DNA of 64,000 nucleotides from Phyllobacterium zundukense (GCF_002764115.1 NZ_CP017941.1:186001-250000); one strand, 5' to 3'. Counted from the first letter of the stretch, positions 9,214-18,154 are shown. The notes: generated from the sequence alone by a model not told the origin. A program made the numbers and translations.

Positions 9214-9813
9214 CATAAGTCAAGCCTATATACTCAGGACAATTCGCTACCCCGCTTGAGGGAGGACCGATCATGCTGGGGCGGGCGAATGAAGAAGCTG
9301 AGATTCATGGAATGCGAGGTCCCGATGCCCCTGTCATGCTCTGGCATAAAATAGAGCGAGGTTGGTTCTTGACGTCCTGTACAAAATAAGCCCTCGAGGG
9401 AAATGTCGAAGTATAATGTCCTCAAGCTCATCACTCCACATACGGCACCTTGAGCGCGACGCCGTCGCCAAAGCTAAGGAAAGCATTAAGCCCTATCTGG
9501 TTGAAACAAATGACCGCGAGAACACGGGACAGCCGGCAGCGAGCGGCACCAGGGCGTTAGATCTTAACCACTAGCGACCCCTCTCGGCTGTGCATACCGC
9601 ATGGGTTAAAGACTTGAGGGCCCGGATTGCTTGCTCGGCGCTAGTACCAACACCGACGGGTGCGTACTGAAAATAACGATCCCGTGGCGCAGGCTTCCGA
9701 GACGCGAAAAGCTCTGCCGAGATCTCATGTCAAAAATAGCAAGCGAGTCCATCGCCGATCCTTAAGCCAAGAGCGTTGGGAGGAGCCCGCCGAAAATCCG
9801 TCGGGCTCTCGGT
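9214..9813. other. 600-base gap without a supported gene
   Basis: Only short frames occur, the longest about 70 codons, without ribosome-binding sites or known motifs. The region may be decayed DNA; I could not assign any relic to a family. Confidence 0.35.
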
Positions 9814-10728
9814 TCAATTGAAATCCTTTACGTTTTCCGGTGTCACAAGCCCGGCTCCGGTGTCGACGTTGGCCTCGACATGTTCGCCTCGGATAGCTTT
9901 CACAACGGTATCGACGCCGAGTTCGCCCATCCTCGCCGGAAACTGTGCAACGCTTGCATCTTCGGTTCCGGCTTTGATCGCTTCAAGCTCCCCGCAACAG
10001 GCGTCAAAACCCACAAGAATGATTTTGTCGTTGGCAATGTTCGCGTTGGCGAGCGACTTTACGGCTCCCGGAATGGGCGGACCACAGGCAGCGTAGATTG
10101 CTTTGAGGTCCGGATTGGCCGTCAGGATGTCTTCGGTGACGGAGGTCCCGAGTTCGAGGGTGCAGTTGGTAGCGCCCTTGGCCACGACGTCAACCTTGAC
10201 GCCGCCCAATCCCTCCATCATCCCGGTCACGCGTTCGTCCAGCGCCGGCACGCCCGGCACCCCTTCGAGTATGGCGATCTTGTCGCCATCCTTGAGCTTG
10301 GTCTTCAGGAACTCGCCGGCGATCTTACCGCCGTTGAGGTTGTTGGTGGAAACTAGTGCAGATTGGCCCTTCCATCCCGGAATGCTGTTATCGACCAACA
10401 CAACCTTGATGCCGGCGGCGACCGCCTTGTCGAGCGCGGGTGCGACGGTGGGGTCGACGGGCGTGATCGCCAATCCCTTGACGCCTTGCGTGACCATCGA
10501 TTCGATCAGGGCGATTTGGCCTTCGATGTCGGTTGCTGACTGACCTTGGCCGGTGACGAGCTCGATCCCGGGGTGGTCGGCAGCGTATTTTTTGGCGGCC
10601 TCCTCCATCGTCGAATAGAACGGCACCGGAAATTTGGTGATCAATCCGATCTTGACGCTTTCAGCGGCAGCCAACGGATCGGCCATGACGGCGACCAGCG
10701 CCGGTCCCATAAAGAACTTCAGTTTCAT
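9814..10728 (-). CDS. Periplasmic sugar-binding protein, CUT2 type (module 2)
   Basis: The 304-aa protein starts at ATG 10728 (GGGAGGAAG upstream). A short signal peptide ends near PLAAAE. Peripla_BP_4 features are FPVPFYSTMEEAAKKYA, VKGLAITPVDPTVAPALDKAV, KVVLVDNSIPG and ILVGFDACCGELEAIKAG. The double Cys in the DACCGE loop is unusual for the position where the ligand-binding Asp normally sits beside Gly/Ala. It is the last gene of a leftward permease, ATPase, binding-protein operon; module 1 has a different order. The ligand is unknown. Confidence 0.9.
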   Translation of the reverse strand: MKLKFFMGPALVAVMADPLAAAESVKIGLITKFPVPFYSTMEEAAKKYAADHPGIELVTGQGQSATDIEGQIALIESMVTQGVKGLAITPVDPTVAPALDKAVAAGIKVVLVDNSIPGWKGQSALVSTNNLNGGKIAGEFLKTKLKDGDKIAILEGVPGVPALDERVTGMMEGLGGVKVDVVAKGATNCTLELGTSVTEDILTANPDLKAIYAACGPPIPGAVKSLANANIANDKIILVGFDACCGELEAIKAGTEDASVAQFPARMGELGVDTVVKAIRGEHVEANVDTGAGLVTPENVKDFN

Positions 10729-10802
10729 CGCGCTTCCTCCCTGTTTTGACGGGCCCTGACGGTCTCCTCGCGGCCGCCTTTCGAACCCGCAATTTTTTCG
10801 GC

Positions 10803-11576
10803 TCAAGCCCCCACGATCATCGAGACCAGTTCCTGTTTGTTGTCGTGTGTCGGGACGAGCTCGCCAACTTTCCGCCCTTGTCTGAGCACCACGGCTCGAC
10901 CGGCCAGTTCCGTCACGTGCTCCATGTTGTGGGTGATCAAAATGATCGCATTTCCGCGGTCGCGCAGTGCGCCGATGAGGTCGAGCACCTTGCGAGATTC
11001 GCGCAGGCCGAGCGCCGCGGTCGGTTCGTCCAGGATGACCACCTTACGGGCAAAGACTGCCGAGCGGGCGACTGCAATGGCCTGGCGCTGTCCGCCGGAC
11101 ATCAACGCCACGACCGCATTGAGGTGGGGCAGCGACACGTTGAGCGATTGGATCAACGAGCGCGTCTGCTCGTCCATCCTCCGCTTGTTGAGGAAGCGCA
11201 TGGCGCGCGGTAGCCATTTCGGACCTGCAATCTCGCGTCCGGCGAAGAAGTTCTGTGCCGGGGTAAGGTTGTCGAAAAGCGCGAGGTCCTGATACACAGT
11301 CTCGATTCCGGCCGACCGCGCGTCGGCGGGCGATCGCAGAACGTTGGCCGCGCCGTTTATCACGACGTCGCCTGCGTCCAGCCGGTGAACGCCGCTGATG
11401 CACTTGATAAGCGTGGATTTGCCCGCGCCGTTGTCTCCAAGCAGGGCGAGGATCTCGCCGCGATCGACGTCGATGCTGACGTCGTCGAGTGCAACCACCG
11501 AGCCGAAACGTTTGCAAGCGCCACGGACGCACAGAACCGGACGGTGCGGGAGTGCGGCGAGCTGGTGCTGTGTCAT
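10803..11576 (-). CDS. Sugar ABC importer ATPase, single-domain CUT2 type (module 2)
   Basis: The 257-aa protein has Walker A GDNGAGKS (about 47-54), Q-loop YQDL, signature MSGGQRQ, Walker B VVILDEP and switch His ITHN. The signature starts with Met instead of Leu, a mild variant. Like the module 1 ATPase it has a single domain (FrcA-like). Its ATG overlaps the stop of the permease gene by four bases (ATGA), showing translational coupling. Confidence 0.92.
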   Translation of the reverse strand: MTQHQLAALPHRPVLCVRGACKRFGSVVALDDVSIDVDRGEILALLGDNGAGKSTLIKCISGVHRLDAGDVVINGAANVLRSPADARSAGIETVYQDLALFDNLTPAQNFFAGREIAGPKWLPRAMRFLNKRRMDEQTRSLIQSLNVSLPHLNAVVALMSGGQRQAIAVARSAVFARKVVILDEPTAALGLRESRKVLDLIGALRDRGNAIILITHNMEHVTELAGRAVVLRQGRKVGELVPTHDNKQELVSMIVGA

Positions 11577-12616
11577 GGCCCGGTCTCCGCCCGCAGCACA
11601 CGCATGCGGGACTCGAGATGGTTGCGAAGGACATCAGCCTCGACGGCGACGACGATGACAACGCCGATGACGATCAACTGGTAAAACACCCCGACGTTCA
11701 TCAGGTTGAGGGCGTTGCGGATGACGCCGATCATAATCGCTCCGATCAAGGCATGGCCGATGTGCCCGCGACCCCCGAGAAAACTAGCTCCGCCGATGAT
11801 GACCGCGGCTATGGTGTCGAGCTCCAGTAGATTGCCGAACAGCGGCGATCCCGCATCGGTGCGGCCGGCGAGAAGTACGGCTCCTATGCCTGCGCAGGTT
11901 CCCGAAATGACGTAGGTCGAAACCAAGACCGCGGAAACCGGAATGCCCATGCGGACGGCGGCGTCGGCCCTGCCGCCCACGGCATACATCCAGCGGCCCC
12001 AGACCGTCGACTGCGTCAGGACAAACATCAGCCCCGCAACCCCCGCGACCACGAACACCGACCCGGGAAGCCCGGCAAATGCCTCCTGGCCCAAGCTCCG
12101 GATGGCTGGCGGCATCCCCGGAATGGCGCGGCCGTCGGCAAGCTGGAGGGCGATGCCTTTGGCGATGCTGAGCGTCGCCAACGTGATGATAAACGGGTGC
12201 GGCAGGCGTCCGTAGACATAAAACAGGCCGTTGACGGCACCGACGGCCGCGCCGGCCGCGACCATGACGGCAACGACCGTCAGCGTCGAAGCGCCGGCGT
12301 GAAAGCTCAGCGCCCCGAGCACGGAAGCCAGTGCGAGGTTCGATCCGACCGAAAGGTCGATCCCCTTGGTCAGGATCACCAGATGCTGTCCCATCGCGAC
12401 GACGCAGATCACCGCGGTCTGGGCCAGGATGTTGCCGAGATTGCGCGGTGACAGAAAGTATGGCGACAGGAGGCTCAAGACCAGAACCAGCCCGATCAAA
12501 ATGAGGATCGCGCCGGCACCGAGCAACTTGAGGCCGACGGCCACCGCGACATTCTCGCTGGTCGCAACAGCGGCGGCGCGCGGTTCAGCGACTTCTCGTT
12601 CAAGCGGTTCGTCCAT
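11573..12616 (-). CDS. Sugar ABC importer permease, RbsC type (module 2)
   Basis: The 347-aa protein is a multi-span membrane protein with the family motifs GIDLSVGSNLALAS and AAVIIGGASFLGGRG. The ATG at 12616 lies 14 bases from AGGAGG; a TTG at 12625 is better spaced and may be the true start. The N-terminal 25 residues are charged and cytoplasmic. It is the first gene of module 2 and is divergent from the second double-winged-helix regulator. Confidence 0.9.
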   Translation of the reverse strand: MDEPLEREVAEPRAAAVATSENVAVAVGLKLLGAGAILILIGLVLVLSLLSPYFLSPRNLGNILAQTAVICVVAMGQHLVILTKGIDLSVGSNLALASVLGALSFHAGASTLTVVAVMVAAGAAVGAVNGLFYVYGRLPHPFIITLATLSIAKGIALQLADGRAIPGMPPAIRSLGQEAFAGLPGSVFVVAGVAGLMFVLTQSTVWGRWMYAVGGRADAAVRMGIPVSAVLVSTYVISGTCAGIGAVLLAGRTDAGSPLFGNLLELDTIAAVIIGGASFLGGRGHIGHALIGAIMIGVIRNALNLMNVGVFYQLIVIGVVIVVAVEADVLRNHLESRMRVLRAETGP

Positions 12617-12665
12617 CGCCGTCAACACAACCTCCTGATGACAATGCAACCCGGGGTTTGTATTC

Positions 12666-12720
12666 TTATCGATAAAAAGCCGCAGGACTGGACGAACGTC
12701 AAGTTGTTTTTTATAAGTAA
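12666..12720. promoter_or_regulatory. Operator candidates between module 2 permease and its regulator
   Basis: A perfect palindrome TTATCGATAA lies at 12666-12675, and TTGTTTTTTATAAGTAA at 12704-12720. The second matches the motif before the aldo/keto reductase for 13 bases. The location in the divergent promoter region fits autoregulation and control of module 2. Confidence 0.5.
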
Positions 12721-12750
12721 TATGCAACCCAAAGAAGACAGGCGCATCTA

Positions 12751-13644
12751 GTGAAGCCCGATTCAGTTTTCAAGAAAGCTTTCAACCGCGTGCTGCAACT
12801 GATAGACGCCGCCGATGTCGACATCGGCGCGACCTCCGAGAACGCTCTGCGGGCAAGGATCGGCGTTAGCCGCACCACCGTGCACAAGGTGCTTAGCGAG
12901 CTCGATGCCCGCGGCATAATGCAGGCGTCCGGCAACGGGCCGAGGGCTGGCAGGCCCATACTGAAATCCGACTATTTTCCCGATCCGGAGACGACATCGA
13001 AACGCCAGCATGTCGAAGAACAGTTCATGGAGTGGATGTTGCGCGGGGACACCCAGCCGGGCACGCTCATTAACGAGCTGCAGCTGGCGAGGCAGTTTGG
13101 CGTGGCAACAAACGGCATCAGAGAATTCCTGATCCGCTTTAGCCGGTTCGGGCTGATCGAGAAAAAGCAGAATTCAGGCTGGCTGTTCAAGGGATTCACC
13201 GAGGCTTTCGCGCTCGAACTCTTCGAGATCCGCGTCATGTTCGAGTTGCGCTCGGCTGTCCTCTTCGCCGAACTACCCGATGACTCGCCCTTGTGGAGGG
13301 AACTTGCCGAACTGAAGACGGCGCACCAACAGTTGCTGCGGGAAATCGGCGGGCGCTTCCACGATTTTTCGCGGTTGGACAATCGCCTGCACCGCCTCAT
13401 AAATCGCGCTGCGCCGAACCGCTTCATCGACGACTTCTATGACGTGATCACCCTGATTTTCCACTACCACTACCAGTGGAACAAGAAAGATGAACTGCAG
13501 CGCAACGAGGCAGCGATCGGCGAGCACCTCGCCTACATCGACGCACTGTTCAGCGGAGACACGCACGAAATCGAGCGCACGTGCCTGCGCCACATGACCT
13601 CAGCGCGAACGACGTTGGTCCGCTCGCTTCAGGTGGCCGCCTGA
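12751..13644 (+). CDS. GntR-like regulator with two winged-helix domains (copy 2)
   Basis: The 297-aa protein uses GTG 12751, since the only nearby ATG runs into a stop. A first winged helix (about 12-62, ALRARIGVSRTTVHKVLSEL) is followed by a second (about 85-145, LQLARQFGVATNGIREFL, RFGLIEKKQNSGW) and an FCD-like domain with FHDFSRLDNRLH and IGEHLAYIDAL. It is a clear paralogue of the regulator at 7241; the FCD core IFHYHYQWNKKDE is almost identical while the first DNA-binding domain has diverged more. It probably senses the module 2 substrate. Confidence 0.8.
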   Translation: MKPDSVFKKAFNRVLQLIDAADVDIGATSENALRARIGVSRTTVHKVLSELDARGIMQASGNGPRAGRPILKSDYFPDPETTSKRQHVEEQFMEWMLRGDTQPGTLINELQLARQFGVATNGIREFLIRFSRFGLIEKKQNSGWLFKGFTEAFALELFEIRVMFELRSAVLFAELPDDSPLWRELAELKTAHQQLLREIGGRFHDFSRLDNRLHRLINRAAPNRFIDDFYDVITLIFHYHYQWNKKDELQRNEAAIGEHLAYIDALFSGDTHEIERTCLRHMTSARTTLVRSLQVAA

Positions 13645-14026
13645 GCTTCCGCTTGCACGCTGTCCAAAATGGCGCATGCAATGCTCGAAATGTTAGCTGG
13701 TATGCTCTATCAGCCAGGTTTTCGCCTCGGCCTATTCATCAACTCGCCCTGTTTGGCATTCATCAGTACCGCTACTGTGTCGCAAGCGCTACCGCGGCGG
13801 CCGCACCCTTCGTCTTCCATGCATGATGCAGCATTTGGATGTGGAGACGGCCATGGTGATTTTGCTGGATGCGGGATTCTGGCGTTGACCTCATTTGGTG
13901 CTATCCAAGCCTTTCCCTTAGCTTTAACCCCCAAGTGCGCAGGGCGCTATCGGCGCTGCTACGCGTGAGATACGTGTCGCGCTGCAGTTAACTTTGAGAT
14001 GCTGAATTAAAATGCGTTAGCATTGT
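13645..14026. other. Gap with no supported gene
   Basis: Short frames only. It lies between the second regulator and the insertion-sequence scar zone and shows no motif that I can name. Confidence 0.3.
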
Positions 14027-14086
14027 ACTTAATTTGATACCGTGTAGTTTATTTGAGAATTCGATGCTAACCAGTTTATTTGAGAA
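14027..14086. repeat. Spaced short repeats resembling an insertion-sequence end
   Basis: AGTTTATTTGAGAA occurs at 14046-14059 and again at 14073-14086, and a related ACTTAATTTGA at 14027-14037. Multiple short repeats near a terminus are typical of IS21-like elements, but no transposase gene adjoins, so this is at most a leftover end. Confidence 0.35.
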
Positions 14087-14179
14087 CCGCCGGCACCCTT
14101 GAGCCCGCATGGGCATCTTTTGACTTACCATCGCCGTTCCACTCCTGCGATGCTCAAACTCAGAACACCCCGCGTTCAA

Positions 14180-14581
14180 GGCTGTACCCTTAATCTGACT
14201 ATGTCGAAATACGTGATTGGGATAAATCTGGTCCTCCATCTGAAATTGCGTTTCTCCGATCTTTGTGAAGCCATTCTTTACGTAGAATTTCGCAGCGCGC
14301 GTGTTTTCGGCATTGACGCACAGCCAGACGTCGGGGCGTCCCGTCGAGGCGCAGAATTACGGGCCAGTCGTTAACAGTACTCTTCCGGTTCCGGTGCCTC
14401 GGTGCCGCGGCTGGAGATACAGCGTTGCGATCTCAACATCGGAGCAACCATGCAAAGGTGGTACTGCGTCGCGGGCGATACGGATAAATCCATCGATCCC
14501 AACAGAGTTCTCGGAAACCCAGATAACGCTGTCCGTTCGCGATAAATTATCCTCGAAACCGGCCGTGGTGAACTCTTTCAA
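14180..14581 (-). pseudogene. GNAT acetyltransferase pseudogene
   Basis: The minus frame reads VWVSENSVGIDGFIRI, then LYLQPRHRGTGTGRVLL (the acetyl-CoA loop, normally R/QxxGxG/A), a TAA stop at about 14357, and continues in the same frame with VWLCVNAENTRAAKFYVKNGF and PNHVFRH. This is the core and end of an N-acetyltransferase. The N-terminal part is missing, cut off exactly where an IS6-like transposase fragment begins near 14578. One nonsense codon and a 5' truncation make it non-functional. Confidence 0.72.
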
Positions 14582-14815
14582 AGCACGACAAGCTCATCAA
14601 GGTGCCAGACATCATCTTTTGTCGGCGCTTTGCAGGGAAAGCGACGCGCATAGTCCGGACCGTGCTTTCGACACCGTCGGCGAATGGTCTCATGGGACAC
14701 GACAATACCGCACTCAAGCAGCCATTCCTCAACTTCGCGCAGGGTCAGATTGAAGCGAAATTACAGCCAGATCGCTCGCGCCACGATCTCGATTGGATAG
14801 CGGTGGTTCTTTAAG
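14578..14815 (-). mobile_element. IS6-family-like transposase fragment
   Basis: Read leftwards from about 14814, the frame gives HRYPIEIVARAIWL, a TAA stop (14761-14763), FRFNLTLREVEEWLLECGI and VVSHETIRR, then CRKHGPDYARR and VWHLDELVVL. This is the N-terminal helix-turn-helix part of IS6/IS26-family transposases, up to the first catalytic Asp region (WHLDE). Everything after that is missing. It abuts the truncated acetyltransferase, which suggests the element inserted there and then decayed. Confidence 0.72.
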
Positions 14816-14884
14816 TCGATGCGGTCTTGTTCATACAACCAACTATCCCAAATGCAGCGACAGGGGAAAAAACAATGTGATGTA

Positions 14885-14959
14885 GTGGATGGCGCCCTCC
14901 AGCGGCATCAAGTGTGCCAGAATAGGTTTGTTGCAAAACCTTTGAGAGGAGCCATCCAC
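14885..14959 (+). ncRNA. Stem-loop in the IS110 left end, candidate bridge-RNA remnant
   Basis: GTGGATGGC (14885-14893) is a perfect reverse complement of GCCATCCAC (14951-14959), directly before the transposase start. Further pairing (CCTC with GAGG) extends the stem. IS110-group elements are known to encode a structured bridge RNA in the non-coding left end. That this hairpin is such an RNA is inference from position and fold alone. Confidence 0.3.
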
Positions 14960-14960
14960 C

Positions 14961-15707
14961 ATAGACGAGATTACAACGATTGGGTTTGATATCGCAAAGA
15001 ATGTTTTCCAACTGCATGGCGTCGACGCGCATGGACAGATTGTACCGCGCAAGTCGCTGCGCCGCGGGCAGTTGCATCAGTTCTTCGAGAAGCTGCCTCC
15101 TTGCCTGATCGGAATGGAAGCTTGCGCTACAGCCCACCACTGGGCACGGACGCTGATGACATCTGGCCACGACGTTCGCCTGATCCCACCGGCCTATATC
15201 AAGCCTTACCTGCGCCGGCAGAAGAACGATGCCGCTGACGCTGCCGCAATCTGTGAAGCGGTCACCCGTCCATCGATGCGGTTCAGCAAAAGGCTTGCCA
15301 CCATTCCCGGGATCGGAACTGTCACTGCATCATGTCTTTCGGCCAGCGTTCCGGATGCGCGCGTATTTAAGTGTGGGCGGGAGTTTGCTGCCTGGATGGG
15401 TCTCGTGCCCAGGCAATTCTCAACGGGCGGTAAACCGCGGCTCGGTTCCATCTCCAAAATGGGTAACCGGCGTTTGCGAGCGTTACTCGTCGTAGGAGCC
15501 CATGCCGCGCTCTACAGGATGAAATCCGGCAAGACCCAAACACCGTTGGCTGACTGGGCACGCTCGCTGTTATCAAAGAAGCCGTTCAAACTGGTGGCGG
15601 TCGCCCTTGCCAACAAGATGGCGCGCATCGCGTGGGCAGTCATGGCAAAAGTTAGTGATTATGAACCTGGGTTCAACGGTCATAAGGTTGTGCAAACAAC
15701 GGCATAG
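14961..15707 (+). pseudogene. IS110-family transposase with lost start and internal deletion
   Basis: The frame reads from ATA 14961 (where an ATG is expected): DEITTIGFDIAKNVFQLHG, then LIGMEACATAHHWAR and KNDAADAAAICEA, giving the DEDD-type N-terminal acidic residues. It then jumps straight to LATIPGIGTVTASCL, the C-terminal transposase_20 domain, and GREFAAWMGLVPRQFSTGGK with its catalytic Ser. About 100 residues of the central coiled region are absent, in frame. With no start codon and no linker the enzyme is probably inactive; a TTG at 15072 could give only a short product. Confidence 0.75.
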
Positions 15708-15770
15708 AATATGCGTGAAAGCATTCGCTCTTTTGGGGCAAACAGTTGGCGGAGTGACTATGGTGTGATG

Positions 15771-16203
15771 TGAAAGCAAAAGCGGAATGGACCGCACGAA
15801 CCGGAAAACCCGTAGCGTTGTCTTGCGCATTAAAAGCGCGTCAATGTGAGAGGGACCGGATCAAGCGGAAAACATCAAGGCCAGCGGTCATGAACATACC
15901 GCGCTCAAAGGCCGGAGACATGACTGCACCCGACCCGCCAAGCTCAAACATTGCTCAAAATCATCTTGCCAAATGGGCGTCATCCAGACATGACAATGCC
16001 CTTAGTCCTCCACCATATAACTTCTGCGCAAATAAAATTTGCTAATATCATCAATATGTATTTGCAAAGTTAACTTATTATTGATTTAATATTATCTAAG
16101 AGGATGCATGAAAGGGCCGGGCGGTTGAACCATCGAAACCTACGGCGCTGAATTTTCCACGGCTGCATGGCAGATGTTTATTTCTACGGGAAATTATCGA
16201 CTT
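15771..16203. other. Gap between IS110 relic and LacI regulator
   Basis: Bases 15771-16010 look like IS or flanking leftover DNA. Bases 16010-16110 are AT-rich and include TTTGC and GCAAA arms (around 16038-16067) that could be a palindromic operator for the LacI-type regulator downstream. No coding gene is supported. Confidence 0.35.
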
Positions 16204-17277
16204 ATGTCCAAATCCAAGAGGCAAGTGAGTGTGGGGCGACCCACCATGATGGATGTTGCTGCAGCGGCGGGCGTCTCCCAGGCCACCGTCTCATTGGTTC
16301 TCAGCGGAACGAAAGGTGCGCGGCTTGCCGACGCCACACGGGGTCGCGTGCTGGAAGCAGCGCAGGCGCTTGGCTATCGTTTTGTGCGCCGTGGAACCAA
16401 GGCAGCCCCGGGTGGGCAGTCCACAATAGTTTTCGTTGCCGATGAAACCTCAACGGATCCTTGGATGTCGTTGGCCTTCGAGGGCGCCCGGGATAAGGCG
16501 CTCGAATATGGTATCAACGTGCTGATGGCAGTTAGTCATGGCGACGCTGATGTTGAGACCAATATCATCGCGGGTCTGAGGAAGTTGCCCATTCTTGGTC
16601 TGATCTACGGTACAATCTTGACCAGGCTCGTGCAGATTCCTGTGGCCCTTGCCGGCCGTCGTATCGTCTTGGTGAACTGCTATGACGAGCATCACGAGCA
16701 TCACTCCGTTCTGCCTGGTGATCTGTTGGGCGGCCGCACCGCAACCGAACACCTGCTGCTGTACGGTCGCCGGCGGATCGGCTTCATCAATGGCCAACAG
16801 GGGGTGGACGCGGCGCGTGATCGTCTCAAAGGCTACAAGCAGGCGTTGGCCAGCAACGATATCGCCTTCGATCCTGCGCTGGTGCGTCCGGGCAATTGGG
16901 AGCCATCGGCGGGTTACGAAATGACGCTGGAACTGATGGCATTGGACAATCCACCCGATGCCATCTTCTGCGCCAACGACATGATGGCAGTCGGCTGTTT
17001 CGACGCACTCAAGCAATTGGGCGCCATAGTACCGGACGATGTGGCCGTTATTGGCTTCGATGATCGCAATATCGCGCAGTACACGCACCCTCCCCTATCA
17101 ACCCTCGTTCTCCCGCTCTATGAAATGGGGCGGACGGCTGCGGAGTTGCTTATCGATGCGGCCGGCGGCCTGCACACCACTCCAAGCCGCATAAAGGTTG
17201 AATGTGAACTGATTGCGCGAGAGTCCACCGCCTGCCAGCGCTTCGACAATGCCGAAGCCACCGTGGCGGCGCAGTGA
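16204..17277 (+). CDS. LacI-family transcriptional regulator
   Basis: The 357-aa protein (ATG 16204; an in-frame ATG at 16174 is the alternative, neither has a strong ribosome-binding site) begins with a LacI helix-turn-helix, TMMDVAAAAGVSQATVSLVLSG, followed by the hinge helix (GRVLEAAQALGYR). A periplasmic-binding-protein-like ligand domain follows, with IGFINGQ, PDAIFCANDMMAVG and VAVIGFDDRNIAQY. Such repressors bind a sugar and release a palindromic operator. It lies ahead of the epimerase and CUT2 module 3 and is their likely regulator. Confidence 0.9.
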   Translation: MSKSKRQVSVGRPTMMDVAAAAGVSQATVSLVLSGTKGARLADATRGRVLEAAQALGYRFVRRGTKAAPGGQSTIVFVADETSTDPWMSLAFEGARDKALEYGINVLMAVSHGDADVETNIIAGLRKLPILGLIYGTILTRLVQIPVALAGRRIVLVNCYDEHHEHHSVLPGDLLGGRTATEHLLLYGRRRIGFINGQQGVDAARDRLKGYKQALASNDIAFDPALVRPGNWEPSAGYEMTLELMALDNPPDAIFCANDMMAVGCFDALKQLGAIVPDDVAVIGFDDRNIAQYTHPPLSTLVLPLYEMGRTAAELLIDAAGGLHTTPSRIKVECELIARESTACQRFDNAEATVAAQ

Positions 17278-17281
17278 TCGT

Positions 17282-17520
17282 TTGAAGATAGACGACCTCG
17301 ATTCCGGCGCGATGAGCATCCGGTGGCTTGTGAAACTCGACCTTATTGTCCGAGATGAAGATCTCGCCTGAGCGTCGTCGCGAAATTTCCGGCTATGACC
17401 TTTCCCAAAGTGGACTTGCCTGTCCCCATCAGGCCGATGGTTTCTCCCGGCTCGATCGAAAGCGATACATCGCTCAATGTGGATTGCCCCCAAGTGCTTA
17501 CTCACTCCCTCAAGTCTCAG
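17282..17520 (-). pseudogene. Relic of a sugar ABC importer ATPase
   Basis: Three minus-strand frames carry successive pieces of one CUT2 ATPase. The first gives LEGVSKHLGAIH, the second DVSLSIEPGETIGLMGTGKSTLGKVIAGNF (Walker A, reduced from GxxGAGKST to GTGKST), the third GEIFISDNKVEFHKPPDAHRAGIEVVYLQ, ending at the Q-loop. The rest is missing. It converges on the LacI gene and shows that a further sugar importer once stood here. Confidence 0.75.
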
Positions 17521-18154
17521 CGCGCTTATATGCCTCCCTTTCGGCTCGTCTTCGGAATCGGCCGCGGGAGCGCAGCTTCGTGCCGTGGCGGCAACAGGCA
17601 CCCTTGTTGCATTTCCTCCACGGCCCGTACGCTGCGCACCTTTGATGAATTTCCAGCTTGACGGCTGCGCTAATTAAGTGCTGTTATTAGCACTAAATAT
17701 GATCAGATCTGCAACCCCATTGAACATCAATATTGGTTCAATGATTTCGGTTCGTGTGCCGCAATGGGAGGATCAGGGCGGCAAACAGATCTGGCGAGCG
17801 CTTGGACAGACTTCTGCTTGGCTGTGCCGGATAAACCAAACTGAGGAGTACACTATTTTGAGGTACGAAAAGTCCTTCAACGAAAGACGGAGCCACCCAA
17901 ATGGGTCAGCGCCCCTTCGAAATGGGGCAGCGCACTTCTGAGGTAATGATCCAACTGGTCAAGGGGAGACGATCTACACCGGTCTGGATGTGTGCACGCG
18001 TGAAGAGCCGGGCATCTACGCCCGGTAGCATCATCGAGTGATTCGACGCAATCCCGTCATGGCGTTTCGGCGCCATGACGGCCTCGACCGCCTGCGAGGG
18101 CTGCGGAGCTGTACCCTCTTATTCGAGTGTGCATATTGGACGGAGGGGAACAAA
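17521..18154. other. Leader region with hairpins upstream of the epimerase
   Basis: No gene is supported. Two perfect hairpins lie in the last 150 bases: CCGGGC/GCCCGG at 18008-18025 and CCGTCATGGCG/CGCCATGACGG at 18054-18081. Around 17895-17935, AAATGGGTCAGCGC and AAATGGGGCAGCGC repeat, resembling IS21-type terminal repeats. The hairpins could affect the epimerase mRNA leader. Confidence 0.4.
17677..17694. promoter_or_regulatory. Perfect inverted repeat, operator candidate
   Basis: AGTGCT-GTTATT-AGCACT is a perfect 6+6 inverted repeat, extended by TTA on the left and TAAA on the right, in an AT-rich setting. It lies upstream of the ATPase relic on one side and of the epimerase on the other. 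A LacI-type repressor site is possible, though those usually have a shorter spacer. Confidence 0.35.

Larger units (their letters stand above)
14820..15770 (+). mobile_element. IS110-family element with internal deletion
   Basis: A transposase relic (14961-15707) is flanked by non-coding sequence on both sides, as in IS110 elements, which lack long terminal inverted repeats. Exact ends cannot be fixed from one copy; the limits given are approximate. Inserted next to the IS6 fragment, it forms part of the scar zone between importer modules 2 and 3. Confidence 0.6.
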
